Of a stretch of DNA of 64,000 nucleotides, positions 1 through 11,500 are shown piece after piece (the stretch's first letter is position 1; each line of letters opens with the position of its first letter). A model generated the notes under the pieces. The model was given only the letters and a program-made list of their open reading frames with translations, had not been told where the DNA came from and made no database searches. Location: assembly GCA_947561715.1 (NCBI GenBank), contig OX387205.1, positions 3,601,001 to 3,665,000 on the forward strand, written 5' to 3'. The position numbers and the translations under genes are program-made. Source of the stretch: Ascidia mentula. Lineage: Eukaryota > Chordata > Ascidiacea > Phlebobranchia > Ascidiidae.

Positions 1-225
1 AGGGTATTCGCGTGCCACAAATTCCATGCTTGGCTTCAAGTCATCGGCGCTTTCGCAAGGTTTCCCCAGCAAGGGCACTTGAGTAGGTAAAAATAATCGA
101 AATATGGTAAATTTTGCCTCGGGAGAAAATTGCTTGCGGGGTAGGAAGGTGATGGTTGCCCGTTCCAGTTTCAACAAACTCGTTTCGAACCTCGTCAGTT
201 CCAGGCCGGCGAGACACTGTCTGAA
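1..225 (-). CDS. possible partial exon of an unrecognised gene running off the left edge
   Basis: On the minus strand a good 3' splice site (a T-rich tract ending in CTATAG, at 226-240) is followed by a reading frame with no stop for 75 codons to the window edge. It begins FRQCLAGLELTRFETSLLKL and ends at REYP. A second frame of the same exon (starting QTVSRRPGTDEVRNEF) stays open to a stop at 41. That second frame is in phase with a possible upstream exon ending at 1180, while the first is not. A plus-strand reading ending in a donor-like GTAAAAAT near 88 also exists. I recognise no family, and the call rests only on the splice site and open frame. Confidence 0.25.
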
Positions 226-1179
226 CTATAGGAAAAAATAAACAAAATGCGTCAACACCATAACATACTAAAGTGATCACACAGCGCATTGGTTTGTTGA
301 TGTTCATAATTAAACTGGTCACATATAGAAAATTTGCTTGGAATTTTTTTCCAACAAACTTGTACCTGCATTTCACAATTGAGAATGATTGTACGTTTGA
401 AAAATGAATTTTTAAGCAGTTGCATTGGCCTTACTGTTTTTTTTGAAAATTGTGCAGTTATTGTAAACAGATTTTTAACATACATCGCTCAGAATCCATA
501 CCCAAACCTAAACTCTTGACGTTAAATGATATATTTACCCACGGTTAGGCCTGTATACCTATGCACTAGGTTTCCCTTTATTTAGCCGTGACCTCTTTTT
601 ATAGAAAACGCGGTAACGTCAGTTCATATCTGACAATCGTAATGAAGGAGATGAACGCAGACAAGAAAGCAATAAATATATGAAAGCCGGTCTTCAAATC
701 CAGAATTAACCGTGAGTCACGTGTAAATAGATCAAGCACGCCCCCAGTGTTTTGAAGGACAGAAGGACCTCCATAAACGTACGTCTGTTATGAGTAAATC
801 GTCATCAGCTGCATTCCAAACCACAACTATGCCCCCTGTGAGACAAATACCACTTCCAATAATCCATCTGTCAATGCGATTTACAAAAGCTGTCTTTTGA
901 GGGCTTGGTTCGGCGAAATATCATAAACCCTTTATAAGTTCGTAAAACGGCGTGATTTTGCCACACCGAATAGTAGGGAGTTTATAGAGGCATCGCAACG
1001 ACAAAGGAACGTAAATCCCAGTTATTGATTTACCCACGTCATAACGATCCAGGTGGTATCGTTTGAGCCTCAAATCGTCGCCCGCGTATCGCTTTTTAAT
1101 ATTGACGGCCCGACGAGGCTTTTATAGTACAGGGCAGTAGATGAAGAAACTTGCAGCGATAAAAGTGTCATCATCTTAC
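226..1179. other. no recognisable gene; possible intron of the left-edge gene
   Basis: AT-rich sequence with only short scattered open frames. If the two left-edge exons are real, this is the intron between them. I see no repeat or RNA gene in it. Confidence 0.4.
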
Positions 1180-1390
1180 CATGTCGAAGCATTAACTCGT
1201 TACCTAATGCCAATACGTGGGGATCGACCGACTTGAAACACTCGATAGCGATATTTTTAACGCCTGTTTTAACCTTTGGACACACTTCCGAACCTTCGGG
1301 CACAAAAGAATGTTTTGCTTTTGTTACGCGCAAGCGGGAGTTTATGTTAATTGACCGCACTGGTGAAACCACTGTCGACTTAAAACGCAA
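1180..1390 (-). CDS. possible exon of the same left-edge gene
   Basis: On the minus strand an open frame without an ATG at its start includes the peptide KTGVKNIAIECFKSVDPHVL and finishes at LMLRH. It meets a donor-like GTAAGATG at 1179 in phase 1. Joined to the exon ending at 225, it would read on in the frame that stops at 41. A weak acceptor (TTTTAAG, near 1385) could begin it. The product is not recognised. Random open reading in this composition is a fair alternative. Confidence 0.18.
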
Positions 1391-2040
1391 AGAGAATTTT
1401 GTGATTTAGAATTAGTTTTTTTATGAACTAGACAACACATTCAGACGTTTGATGACAAACGATTTTCTTTTTTTAAATTCGTGCCAACTTTGTTGCTGGA
1501 ATAAAATCACCGATGTCGTTTCACTGGGATTACACCAAAACTAGCGATTTTTCAGCGATCGAAATCCCAAAATAACTCAAAACGCTTCGGAACGCGACAA
1601 ACAGAACACTTGTCTTCTACGAAGTAAGCCTTAAAAAATTGTGCAAAGTTGGCATAATCACCCCGAATTCGCGTGTGAACAACGATAACCTTGTCTCAAA
1701 TTCACAGATCGCAAAACTTAAAAGGCGACTTCGATGCACCACAAAACTGGCCCAGAAATTCGGGAGCGCACGCGATGCAGCGTCCCGGCCTTTGCACATG
1801 GTGTCATGTCGGTTGCGTCATGGCCTGTCATGTTCTACAAGGTTTCTGTGCCACACGAAAGAAGCTAACCACGACAGAACATATCCCGCTTAGTGCAATG
1901 TCGCACCCGAAAACAACGACAACTTTGGCGACAAGGTACGCGCCCGCAAAGCCAAAGCACCGCGATATGATCTAATGCTACGCGAATAGTCGTTCGACGT
2001 AAGAAGGCGCGCGTACGCAGCCATTACGCCTCGGCGGGGA
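1391..2040. other. upstream region between left-edge gene and MSMB-like gene
   Basis: No supported coding exon. The stretch is richer in CpG than its surroundings, notably about 1740-2040. It probably holds the promoter of the plus-strand gene at 2141, perhaps shared with a divergent minus-strand gene. The short open frames on both strands at 1617-1975 overlap one another and show no splice or start context. Confidence 0.35.
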
Positions 2041-2048
2041 TATTTAAG
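2041..2048 (+). promoter_or_regulatory. TATA-like box of the MSMB-like gene
   Basis: TATTTAAG lies 93 bp before the start codon at 2141, in a GC-richer stretch. It would place transcription start near 2070, giving a short 5' leader. This is a sequence match only. Confidence 0.45.
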
Positions 2049-2140
2049 CGCCCGCTTGCGCCTGGGGAGGCGTAGAACACCCTTGGACGCGGTAGAGTTC
2101 GGAAAAAAGATAGACTCCCAGACGAAACAAGTTCGCTACG

Positions 2141-3846
2141 ATGAATGTGTTGCTATTGCTTTTCTTTGCGGCGTCAGCCCTGTTCGCCCCGGCCGCCTTG
2201 GCATCAAGAAGAAACAAATTAAGATATAGCAACAAAGTAGCGGTGGTCGCCACGGAGATGAAAGGGATGAATTGTCATTTAGACGTGAATCGTGAGTAGA
2301 TTTTATTTTTAATCAATGTTATATTGATCAGCATTTAATTTATGGAAAAATTGTTGTTAAATTTGGTTTTACTTATGCTTGTAAGAATACCCAAGAATTA
2401 AGCGTAAATTTGTTCAAAAATTGTCTTTAAACATGGAATAGTTATAAGCGCATAAGTAATTCGTTTACGCATCTAAAAAGCTTCGTAAAGAATACGTTAA
2501 AAGTTAGCATCAAAAAATTACGTAATGTTTAATAAGGAAAATATTTCCAACCCACTGTGAAGCATGTTAAAAATCGTATTGTACGTGCCATCAGTCATGT
2601 CCATCAATATGAAATTATCGGAATTATCAAGGGCGCGTCTTTAATGCGACTCCGTCCCACGCGGTGTGCGATCGTTACGTCATACTAAGTTAAAGCGTAT
2701 CGCGACATTTTGGTCATACTGTCAACAATATATGTGTGTCAACAAACAGGTTAGCGACATATGAAACGTTGTAACGAGGTTAGTTTCTGCGAAAAAGCCG
2801 TATTAGTTACTATAGGGCGTGGGCACGGCGCTCCCCAATCGGTTGATCGCATGTTTCTGGAGTATAGCAGGCGACTTTGTTTTGGTTGCGGCTCAGGCGG
2901 TTGCTTGTCGCGTTGGCGGCGATTAAGTGATTAAAAGTCCGCCTTTGTGGGCTGAGGTCATTGGGGTGTGGCGTATTTTTTTGCCAGATTAGTGGATGGG
3001 AGGTTACTGCAATTGCCGAAACGTGTTCAGCAATCTGCATTTTTCGACCAGATATATTTGGAAAAAAATTTTTTGCGATAAAACCTACAATGGTACAAAA
3101 ACAAGAATATATTGTTGTTTTTAAGATGAATAAATATTAAAAAGACTAATGTGACAGGTTAGCAAATCAAATCTTTTGATTCTATAATTACACATTTCGG
3201 CGTAATACTTCTTTCTGTTTTATGTCCAAGAGACGACCTTTATTTTTTTATATTTCAGGCAAACACCTGATGCAATTATCGGACGGCACACAGATCTGTC
3301 GATACCGGGGAAAATGGCACGATATTGCCGCAAAATGGTTCGACACTTCTCGGTGTCTGCAATGTCTCTGCATTCCTCCTTTTGGAACCAAGTGCTGCCA
3401 AGTGTAAGTGTTTTGTCAAGTTCATTCAGGATATTTGCAACTAAAAATATTTAAAAGCAAATATATAAAAGCTAAACTTATTGAACATTTCGCACTGTCT
3501 AATCTCTGATTTAAATTTTTGACTTGGCCTATTCGACGCGCTGAAGTTACTGTAAAGTTGCAAACAAAGAAATCCCAAAAATAGTATCAAATATTTACGG
3601 ACTCCTTTTCTTTGCAGACGTTTGAAGCCGGTAAATATGCCGAAGCGTTGTAAGGTCGACACCCAACCATGGTCAAAGTTGCCCCGCCTGGCCTCCTGTA
3701 TGGCAGCCATTGTGAGCGTTAAGTCGCGAAAGAAAGTTTGCAAAAGCAGACGACTCCGAGAAAGCCTGCTTCACACAAGATGGACGAGCGTGCGAGGACA
3801 TCCCCAATATCTCAAAGCCGTCCCAGCATTTAACGTCAATCATTGA
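2141..3846 (+). CDS. MSMB: beta-microseminoprotein-like secreted protein
   Basis: Three exons, 2141-2291, 3259-3403 and 3618-3846 (introns phase 1 and phase 2, all GT-AG), give 174 aa. Residues 1-21 are a clear signal peptide (hydrophobic MNVLLLLFFAASALF, cleavage likely after ALA). The mature part has ten cysteines, at 45, 64, 83, 86, 88, 96, 97, 110, 126 and 140. This matches the beta-microseminoprotein (PSP94) layout: a lone Cys, then C-Y-x-G-x-x-H-x-I, then CxxCxC, then a CC pair, then three spaced Cys. The family is small, secreted and disulfide-rich, known from vertebrate seminal and epithelial secretions; its molecular role is not settled. Odd features are a basic N-terminal stretch before Cys45 and a basic tail of about 34 residues after the last Cys, making it longer than the human protein (114 aa). 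The family call is strong. The role in this animal is unknown. Confidence 0.86.
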
Positions 3847-4380
3847 CATTGTCCAAATCATTCTTGGCACTCAAATATGCATCAATGGCAAAAATGAGTG
3901 TATTTTTGCATTGTGGACAGAATGAGCCGAAAAAGTTTTTCTGTAATGCAGTTGTTCTGAATGCGAATGGATTTCTGTATCACTAAGTCGTGAAAATGAA
4001 TCAAAATTTATTTGGTTTCAAGAGGTGATGTCACTTCTTTTTACTTATTTTTAAACCAAACCTCTTTGAAGGTTGTTTAATCGTCCGAGTTAATATCGAT
4101 GGTAAGGCACAACTGTCATGCGCTGCCATGTTTCTTTTATTTATATTTATTTATTTCCAATTCGTATTTTTATTACTTTTCCACGCGACAGCTGCGTTAT
4201 GCAAACTAACAAGATGGATAACAATTAACGACCAGAGTTTCCATATTACAAACTTTACCATTAATGGTTCACAACACAGTTCCATGTATTACTGTAGCAA
4301 AAACACTGTGACCTTCATCACTCTCTAATCTTTTCTTCTGATCGTAGTGCTGGCGTGTGCTTTGTGCTTGCATTTTCTTT

Positions 4381-4386
4381 AATAAA
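4381..4386 (+). terminator. polyadenylation signal, MSMB-like gene
   Basis: First AATAAA downstream of the stop codon at 3846, on the same strand. It implies a 3' UTR of about 550 nt. No other canonical signal lies between. Confidence 0.5.
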
Positions 4387-4399
4387 ACACACATTGCAA

Positions 4400-5533
4400 A
4401 ATCATTCCAATGAATAAACTAAGGTAATTTAGCAATAGAGTCCGAGGAAATTTCAACTTTGTTTCATTCAAATAAGGTAAGTTTAAAAAACATATCCGAT
4501 CAAAGACTGATATCATGTATTAAAAAATGGAAAAATGTTCGTTTGTCGCAAACAAAAGATAACTTCATAAATTTGGACGAATAATTGGTGCAGTGTCGAA
4601 ATTTTTCACCAGTATACAGTTGCCTTAAGAATTTGATTTATGCTTGCAAAGATGATAAAATGTGTTTTTGACAAACCGAAGCCGCTTGCCACTCTTGCCG
4701 AGATCAATGGCCCTGACCCGCAGCCTGGAAGAGTTGTTTCAAAAAAAAGTTTGAAGAAAGTTGCTTTGTTGTAACTGACACATCATTAGTAGCAGATAAT
4801 TGCTGGAAGAAACTTTAGCGAACAATTTGACCTCGTCGATTGCTTCAAATATTGTATGATAAATTTTCTTATGCAAAAAACCCACCAAACATTCTACCGC
4901 TTCGGATTCTTTTTCAAAGGGAAATCCCCGAACCTTTTTCGTTGTTATGGTAACATGGAAGTTAGATTTCAAGAACGTTTCGGTTTTCCTTACATGTTGA
5001 CAAATTAAACCTTTGTGCGAATAAAATATTGTGGGCTAAATTTCAAATGAAAAAAACTTCCCAAAACTTCTTTTGCGTAAGTTTTCTGTAGAGTTATATT
5101 TGCATCTTTGGAACCTTTTGCAAATGTTTTTTTTTTCGGTGATTAGCACTGTCCGGAAGTTAGAACAGGTTTAATCGCTTAATAAACACTAATGCATTCA
5201 AAATCATTTCCAAAGAGCAAAATTAATCGTTGGAAAATTCGCAAGTTATATTTTAGCCTACTTTACGTTGTAAGCAACTACAAAACAGCAAAATACTTTT
5301 TAGCCTGAGCCAAGCAAGTTGCAGCATATAATTTTTGTGATTTTAAAGGTATTCAGTGAAGATATCAGTTTTGTAAAAATGCTTGTAAAAGTGCAATTAC
5401 TTTTTGTATTTGGAAAAGTATTTAGAAACTAATTTACCTCAAACCAGCATGCTTTCTTCAGTCAGCTTTACAAAATTAGTAAGAAGTTCCCAGATCAATG
5501 GGCAGTGACTGTCATGTTTAACTTGTTATAAAG
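4400..5533. other. intergenic, MSMB-like to CCDC180
   Basis: AT-rich spacer with no supported exon. The sequence just before CCDC180 ends in an AG (…TATAAAGCAG, 5534) that could be a splice or trans-splice acceptor for a short 5' leader, but no promoter motif is convincing. Confidence 0.4.
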
Positions 5534-5557
5534 CAGGGATCACTCCATAAAATTCAC

Positions 5558-8500
5558 ATGGCAGAGTTGAAGCAACCTGTTCGCGTGCTGCAAAGCGGCA
5601 AAGTCTATCGACAAATGTTTGATGCTGAGGTGCAACTGATGAAAACACTGGAGACCAACAAATCGAGAACTTTAAAATCCCACCGCGAAGCAGAAGAGAT
5701 TGAATTTCGTTTACCGGAATTGGCCAAAGACAAAAATGAAGGCGTTGCAAATCCTTCTAGGGATTGTGGTGTTTCAAGACTTACAGCAAAAAATATTCTC
5801 TCCAGTAGACAGCAAATTTGGACTGATGGAATGCCCAATGATTCAGTGACTGAAAACCCTGTTGTCTACAGGTGAGATACATACATTAAATATATAAAAA
5901 ATAATTTTAACTCATAGTGTTATTTTTGCTGCCAGGCATAGTAATCAATAGGAATTGCTCTTCTGGCACTTTTCAAAGTATTTATTGAAACCAAAGTGCC
6001 AGAGGAGCAATTCCTATTAAATATTTAACTTATTTCAGGCCAAACTGTTGATTAATTTCATACATTATGTGAATTGTAGACAGATGGCCACTGTTTCGAC
6101 ATATTGGGTCCCATCAGTGCAGATTGGTGTGACTATTAAAGATAATAATGCCCACCAATTTCTTGCATTCCACCTTGTGTAAAGGCTGAGCCATGTGAAT
6201 AAATGTTTTCAGGCAGCTTACCACTGAAGCTGCAGTAAAACTCCAAGAAAAAGATGTTGATATTGAAGCTAGAGAAGTCTGCGGTCTTCCTAATGTAATT
6301 CATGTTGTGAAGAAAGACTCGGATATCATACAAAGAATTGCTGCAAAAAGAAAAGAAAGGTATTCAAGAGTAGTAGTTTTACTTTATTCTTCCACTTTGT
6401 ACTTGCTTAATAAAAAAAAATTCTATGCAACGAAAGTTGTATAAAGTAGACCAAGTTGCTAAATTCAAACTTTTTTGCATGCCATTTTTCTTGTGTACTA
6501 TCTATTGTATGTTGAACAATTGTGTTTTTTAGAGGTGATATCTTAAAAACCTGTTTGCAAAAAAGCTTGATTTTCTAAAAATCAATCCACATGCCATTTT
6601 AAACCAATGACATGCCAAGTCTGACGTGCATGCCCTGTATTGTACACCCCTGAAATAGAAGATAACTGTTGGCATTGTCAGAAACTTCTGCTTTTTTTAA
6701 TTAAAACATAGCAACAAGCTGATACATAGGTATTCATGTCCTATTCTCCATGTTGTTTGTTTTTCAAATAATTGTCGGAAGTTTCAAAAATATTTTCAAA
6801 ACAAAATTCACAAATAACAGACACGAGAAAACGTTGGATGAAATGCATCGTGACTTGAGTGTGATTAGCAACCGAGTTGAACCTAGAATAACTTCAATAG
6901 GAGAAAACCTCCAGAAACAATTAAAAGAAGATGACACTGAAATTGAGGCAATATTCAGGTATTAGTTTTGACAAACTTTGTTACTGCAAGTATTTGCACA
7001 AAAATTATTACTTATTTAGGTTATGTCAGTCACTAGGAAATAAAATATGAAATAATTGTTTGTCAACTAGATGGACTATCCATGCTCCTGGTAAAATGCA
7101 TTGTATGCTATGCACTTGATGTATCAAAATATGTAAAAAAACTTGTGTGTGTTTGAAACAACAAGCCTCTAATTTATGTCAGCAGATTTATTTGAAAAAT
7201 TGATTTTATTTGTGGGATGTAACCAGTAGTGGGATTCAATGTTTTTGTCAGCCTGTTCTATCACAAAAGTCATATTTTTCAACCAGTTCTGTTACAAAAA
7301 TCCATTGACAGTAACCCGTAGTGCTAACCAGTTCACTGATCTCATAAAATTTCGTGGGTCGGTTCTACAGAACCGGTGTGAACTGGCTGAATCCCACCAC
7401 TGGATATACGCATCATCAGTTTCTGTGAAAGTAAAATAATAAGAAAACTTACATACTATTATCTGATTTGTGTTTGCAAAAAAAGAAAGTAGTTTGGATT
7501 AGTTCGAACCAAGGTGTATTGGAATTAATATAGAAATACATACTACTATTTTTTTATTGATAAATTTAATCTTTTTTAGTGAAATCGAAAAAGATGATGA
7601 TCTTCTTCAATTTGCTTTTGATGAATTGGAAAACTTGTGGGAAAGAGTTGAATCACATTCCAGTGTCAGAAGGGAATGGATTAAAAATGCTGGAGATTGG
7701 TTGAATGAAGTTGAGGATGAAAGATTGCAAGCAGTTAGTTGGAAGGAGAAAGTTAAACCTAAAACAAATAAAATTAATGCACAGTAGCTGTACAAAAATA
7801 ACTATAGGTGTAATAGGGTTTCTACTTGTTCAATTTTATTTAAAACATGTTACAGAAAATATTAATTAGCTGTTCCTTCCATATTGCAGATATCAGGAGT
7901 CCTTCACAAATTCATGTTAAAACTGGAAAAAGTGGCCAGCCAACCAAAAGCAGACATTCACAGATTGATTGAGAAGGAAGCGATGATGATTAACCAAAGT
8001 GTGCTTGCAAATAGGTGAAATATTTATTTATATTGTTGTTTCTTCCACCTCCGCTGTGGGTGACCCAACCCCTCTGACGTTTAAAGGTCTAGTGAATGTG
8101 TAACTTTGACACTTTGTGATTAGTTTTGTGTATTCACTATTTTTATATCTTTGAGAAATAAAAATGTTATTATTATTATTATAGACAAACATATCAAGCT
8201 GGACTAAATATAATAAATATAAATAATTTACTAAAAATAAGATGACTATTCCAATACTTTGCCATTAAAAAGTGTTTCTATTTGATGTTTTTGGCTTTCA
8301 TAAGAGTTAACTCTTGATATTTCTGCTGCCATGTCATGTTCGAATGTTTGTGCAGACGAGCATTTGGTAAATTGGATACCAACCTTCTGGAAAGCGACAT
8401 CGAACGTGAAATCTCCCAACATATGACATGGGAGGAGAGAGTGAAAGACTGGAAAAAACTAAATGCTGAAATCGCAGTTGAAGAATTCATGTAGGAAAAT

Positions 8501-11500
8501 TGATAATTTTATAAACATTTTGCATATGTTTAAAGCATGACAAACAAAAAATCATTTTTTTGTGAAAAACTTAAAAATGCCAATTGCAATACTTTCTTGT
8601 TTGGAGAGCTGCAGACAGGGGGTGTACACACACAGTTTCGACCTGTAATGTCTCATCACTGCAGCTGTTGATAGTGGCACTGTGCTAGCTTTTTCACTAG
8701 CAGGCACACTACAGGTCGAAACAGTGCATGTACACACCCTGTCTGCAGTTCTCCTATATTATGACTTTCTTGTTTGTTTAGACTTTTCATGGGAACAGAA
8801 GAAATTCTTGAGCCCCCAGAAGTGAAAGAAGTCATGGAAAGTTTGTTGGCAGAGCAGAAGAAATTATCTGAGAATCGCAGACAGATCTTGGAACAACTTA
8901 ATGAATTAAAGGTAAAGGAATTTGAATTGCCAATGTGGTTTTGCATAAGTTGTATTCATGCTGATAAGAAATAATTTTTCGTACTTTTTTGTGATTTCGA
9001 GATATTCTACTCTATAATGTGGAATGGTGACATATGTTGGGTTAAAAATACTTATTACAGTTGTAGTTTTGGAAGCTGTATTATCTCCCTTTGCCCACAC
9101 AAACAACAGCAGCACTTTTTAAGTAAGGTGTTCAAACGAAGGCAGATATAGCGGCGCAATTAACACTTCTTTGATCTCAAGTGCGAGAGTGTTTTGTTAA
9201 CAATGCCATACCTGTGCACCTTGTGTGCTTTTGTCTGATCTCAGTCAATTATTTCAGTCGATTGGTTCGACATTACGTAAGAGCGAACTAGTTAGCCCCA
9301 AACAACAAAAGATGCACTCGCGTTGGTTTTTGCATCATCGATATTTCCAAGTGCCCAAACACGGCCTTTGATCACACAGTAAACAAAAAGCCTAAATCTG
9401 CTTCAAAAAGCACAATGTAATCAATGCCTATATGACGCTGTACTATGTACTGGTTAAATCCTCACCCACCCCTTGTTTCAAAACCCTTGGGCTCTGTAAG
9501 CCAAACACTCATGTCTGCGACTTAGACAGAGCAACAATACACGCTAAGTTTTGTAATCACAAGAGCCGCGCCCTGGCCGAAAGTCACGTCTGTCTTCATC
9601 ATAAACCATCCTGAAGGCCTATTGCGTATCCTTGTCTTGTCATCTGTGGCTACGCCCCAAACACCGGCGATTACGCTGTGCAAGCCGCCTTGACCTCTAA
9701 TTAACCTGCTTTCTTTCGGGTTTCTGCGTGCTATAAAAATTATAACTATAGTTGTATTCATTAGTGTATATTGTGGGGGTAAAGTGGTTGTTACAAAAAC
9801 GATTATTGTTCATATGTCTGTAAATTAGTTAATACTTGCGTAAACGATACTCTTCTGCTTCTTTATAGGATAAACCTTGAAAAATTAACCATTTTTCGAT
9901 AACATCGTTCCCCGTAGTCAAGTAATTTGATACTCTAATCAGTTATTTGATATCCTACCATTTCCCAAGCAGATAACGTTGTTTTCCAGCCTCCTTCTTC
10001 AACAAAGCCGTCAGTTTACAAGTGGAATTCAGCCTTGAGCAAAGCCAGCGAGGAATTGGACAAACTTCACCTCAAACTTGTTCGTTCGCTCCACGAGAAA
10101 TACGAAACAACTTGTCAACTATGTTTATCAGAGATAGAGAAATATAAGGTACAACACCTAGCTACGAAATTAGATCGTTTAGTTTGCTTTGAGCAAATGC
10201 TAACCACTGGTAATAATCTAGCATTGTAAGTTGTGAGTCAGTCGAACATACTTGGACTTTCCTGTCCTAAATCCAACTTTCAAAGCATTGTAAGCTCTGG
10301 CCCATACTTTCTGTGTGATTTAATAGTCTGTTCTTCTGGCACACTAAAAACGTAACAAACATGATATTTCTTTGATGAGCGGAAATGACATGTTTGTAGT
10401 TACGAAATTAAATGTATGGAATCACATGGGTATCACATTTTGATGCCATATCCAGTAATAATCACATCGGCATTGTGGTCTATTTTAAAGAACGCTCGTC
10501 ACATATTCTCCTTCTGACAGATAGAATTGTGCAAGCATTTTTATCTGTCGTCCCAGTATTACGCAGCATGATTGAAGGTAACCCAAATATTTTTCAAAAG
10601 TGGGATTAGGTATCAAATTTAGGCACAGTAGCTTCAACCATAACATGCCAAACCCAAACCCGCACGTCAGACTAAGGCTCAAATGTCAATTGCTCTTAAT
10701 GTTAAGAAAATAACCTCGAATCACGTGCTTTGGCATCGGTGATGACACAGTTACTCACTACAAAATCCTGGATTATATTAAGCGTAAAATGGTGCTTTTC
10801 CATGTATTTAGTGCTGGTAAAACAACGTTTTGCTGCTAATTATAACTTGTGGTTATGTAGTAGAAGCCACAATTCCCCAAGAACTTGGAAAAGTTTCCCG
10901 TGGTTTTCTGAGTTTGGCGCAAGTCGTGTTCAACGTAATGCTGACAAATCATAGTGCTTTTTCAAACAGAAACGCCAGGAGCTTTTTCGTTTCCCTTATG
11001 TAAGGGTTAGAACCTTTCACTTGCATCACGCGATAGAAAATTCCTTAAAGTGAAAAAGCCAAAACCGATGCAAAGTTGCAGCACAGTTGCTTTGGTTACA
11101 GTTAATCCGATGTTTTGGTTGTACCCATGAAACAGACGTGCCTGTTGTAAACAGGTTTTAAAAACTAATTGTAAATTGGCTTAACCAGTTCATAAATCAC
11201 CACCCAAACAAAGGTAATATTATACCTGTGTTTACAGCAAGACGCGCTTAAATTCCTTTTACTTTCAATTTGTCAGCGTTCACTGACAACATGCCTTCAG
11301 GTAAAGCGTGCCGCCGTGACCCCAAAATTGTTTAAAAAACACTTGAAGCTACTTGACACAAGCAAACGGGGGCGCACGGTTTACTTAACTAATCTCTGCC
11401 ATCCGGACCACGGGGGTCGATCTCTCGCCACGTGTCGACCCTTTTGTTTGCGTTTCCGCCGCACAGGGTAAATAAATAACTACTTTATCAACATACCGAC

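Larger units (their letters stand above)
5558..10148 (+). other. CCDC180: CCDC180 exons 1-8 (residues 1 to about 434)
   Basis: Begins MAELKQPVRVLQSGKVYRQM; the VYRQMFDAEVQL stretch (about 17-28) opens the conserved N-terminal part. Exons 2-8 carry the first half of the DUF4455-like helical region, with motifs such as WERVESHSSVRREW (exon 4), IHRLIEKEAMMINQSVLANR (exons 5-6) and MTWEERVKDWKKLNAE (exon 6). Exon 4 must use the donor GTTAGT at 7734 (phase 0); reading on past it meets a stop at 7785. Introns here carry three mobile elements, described separately. Confidence 0.82.
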
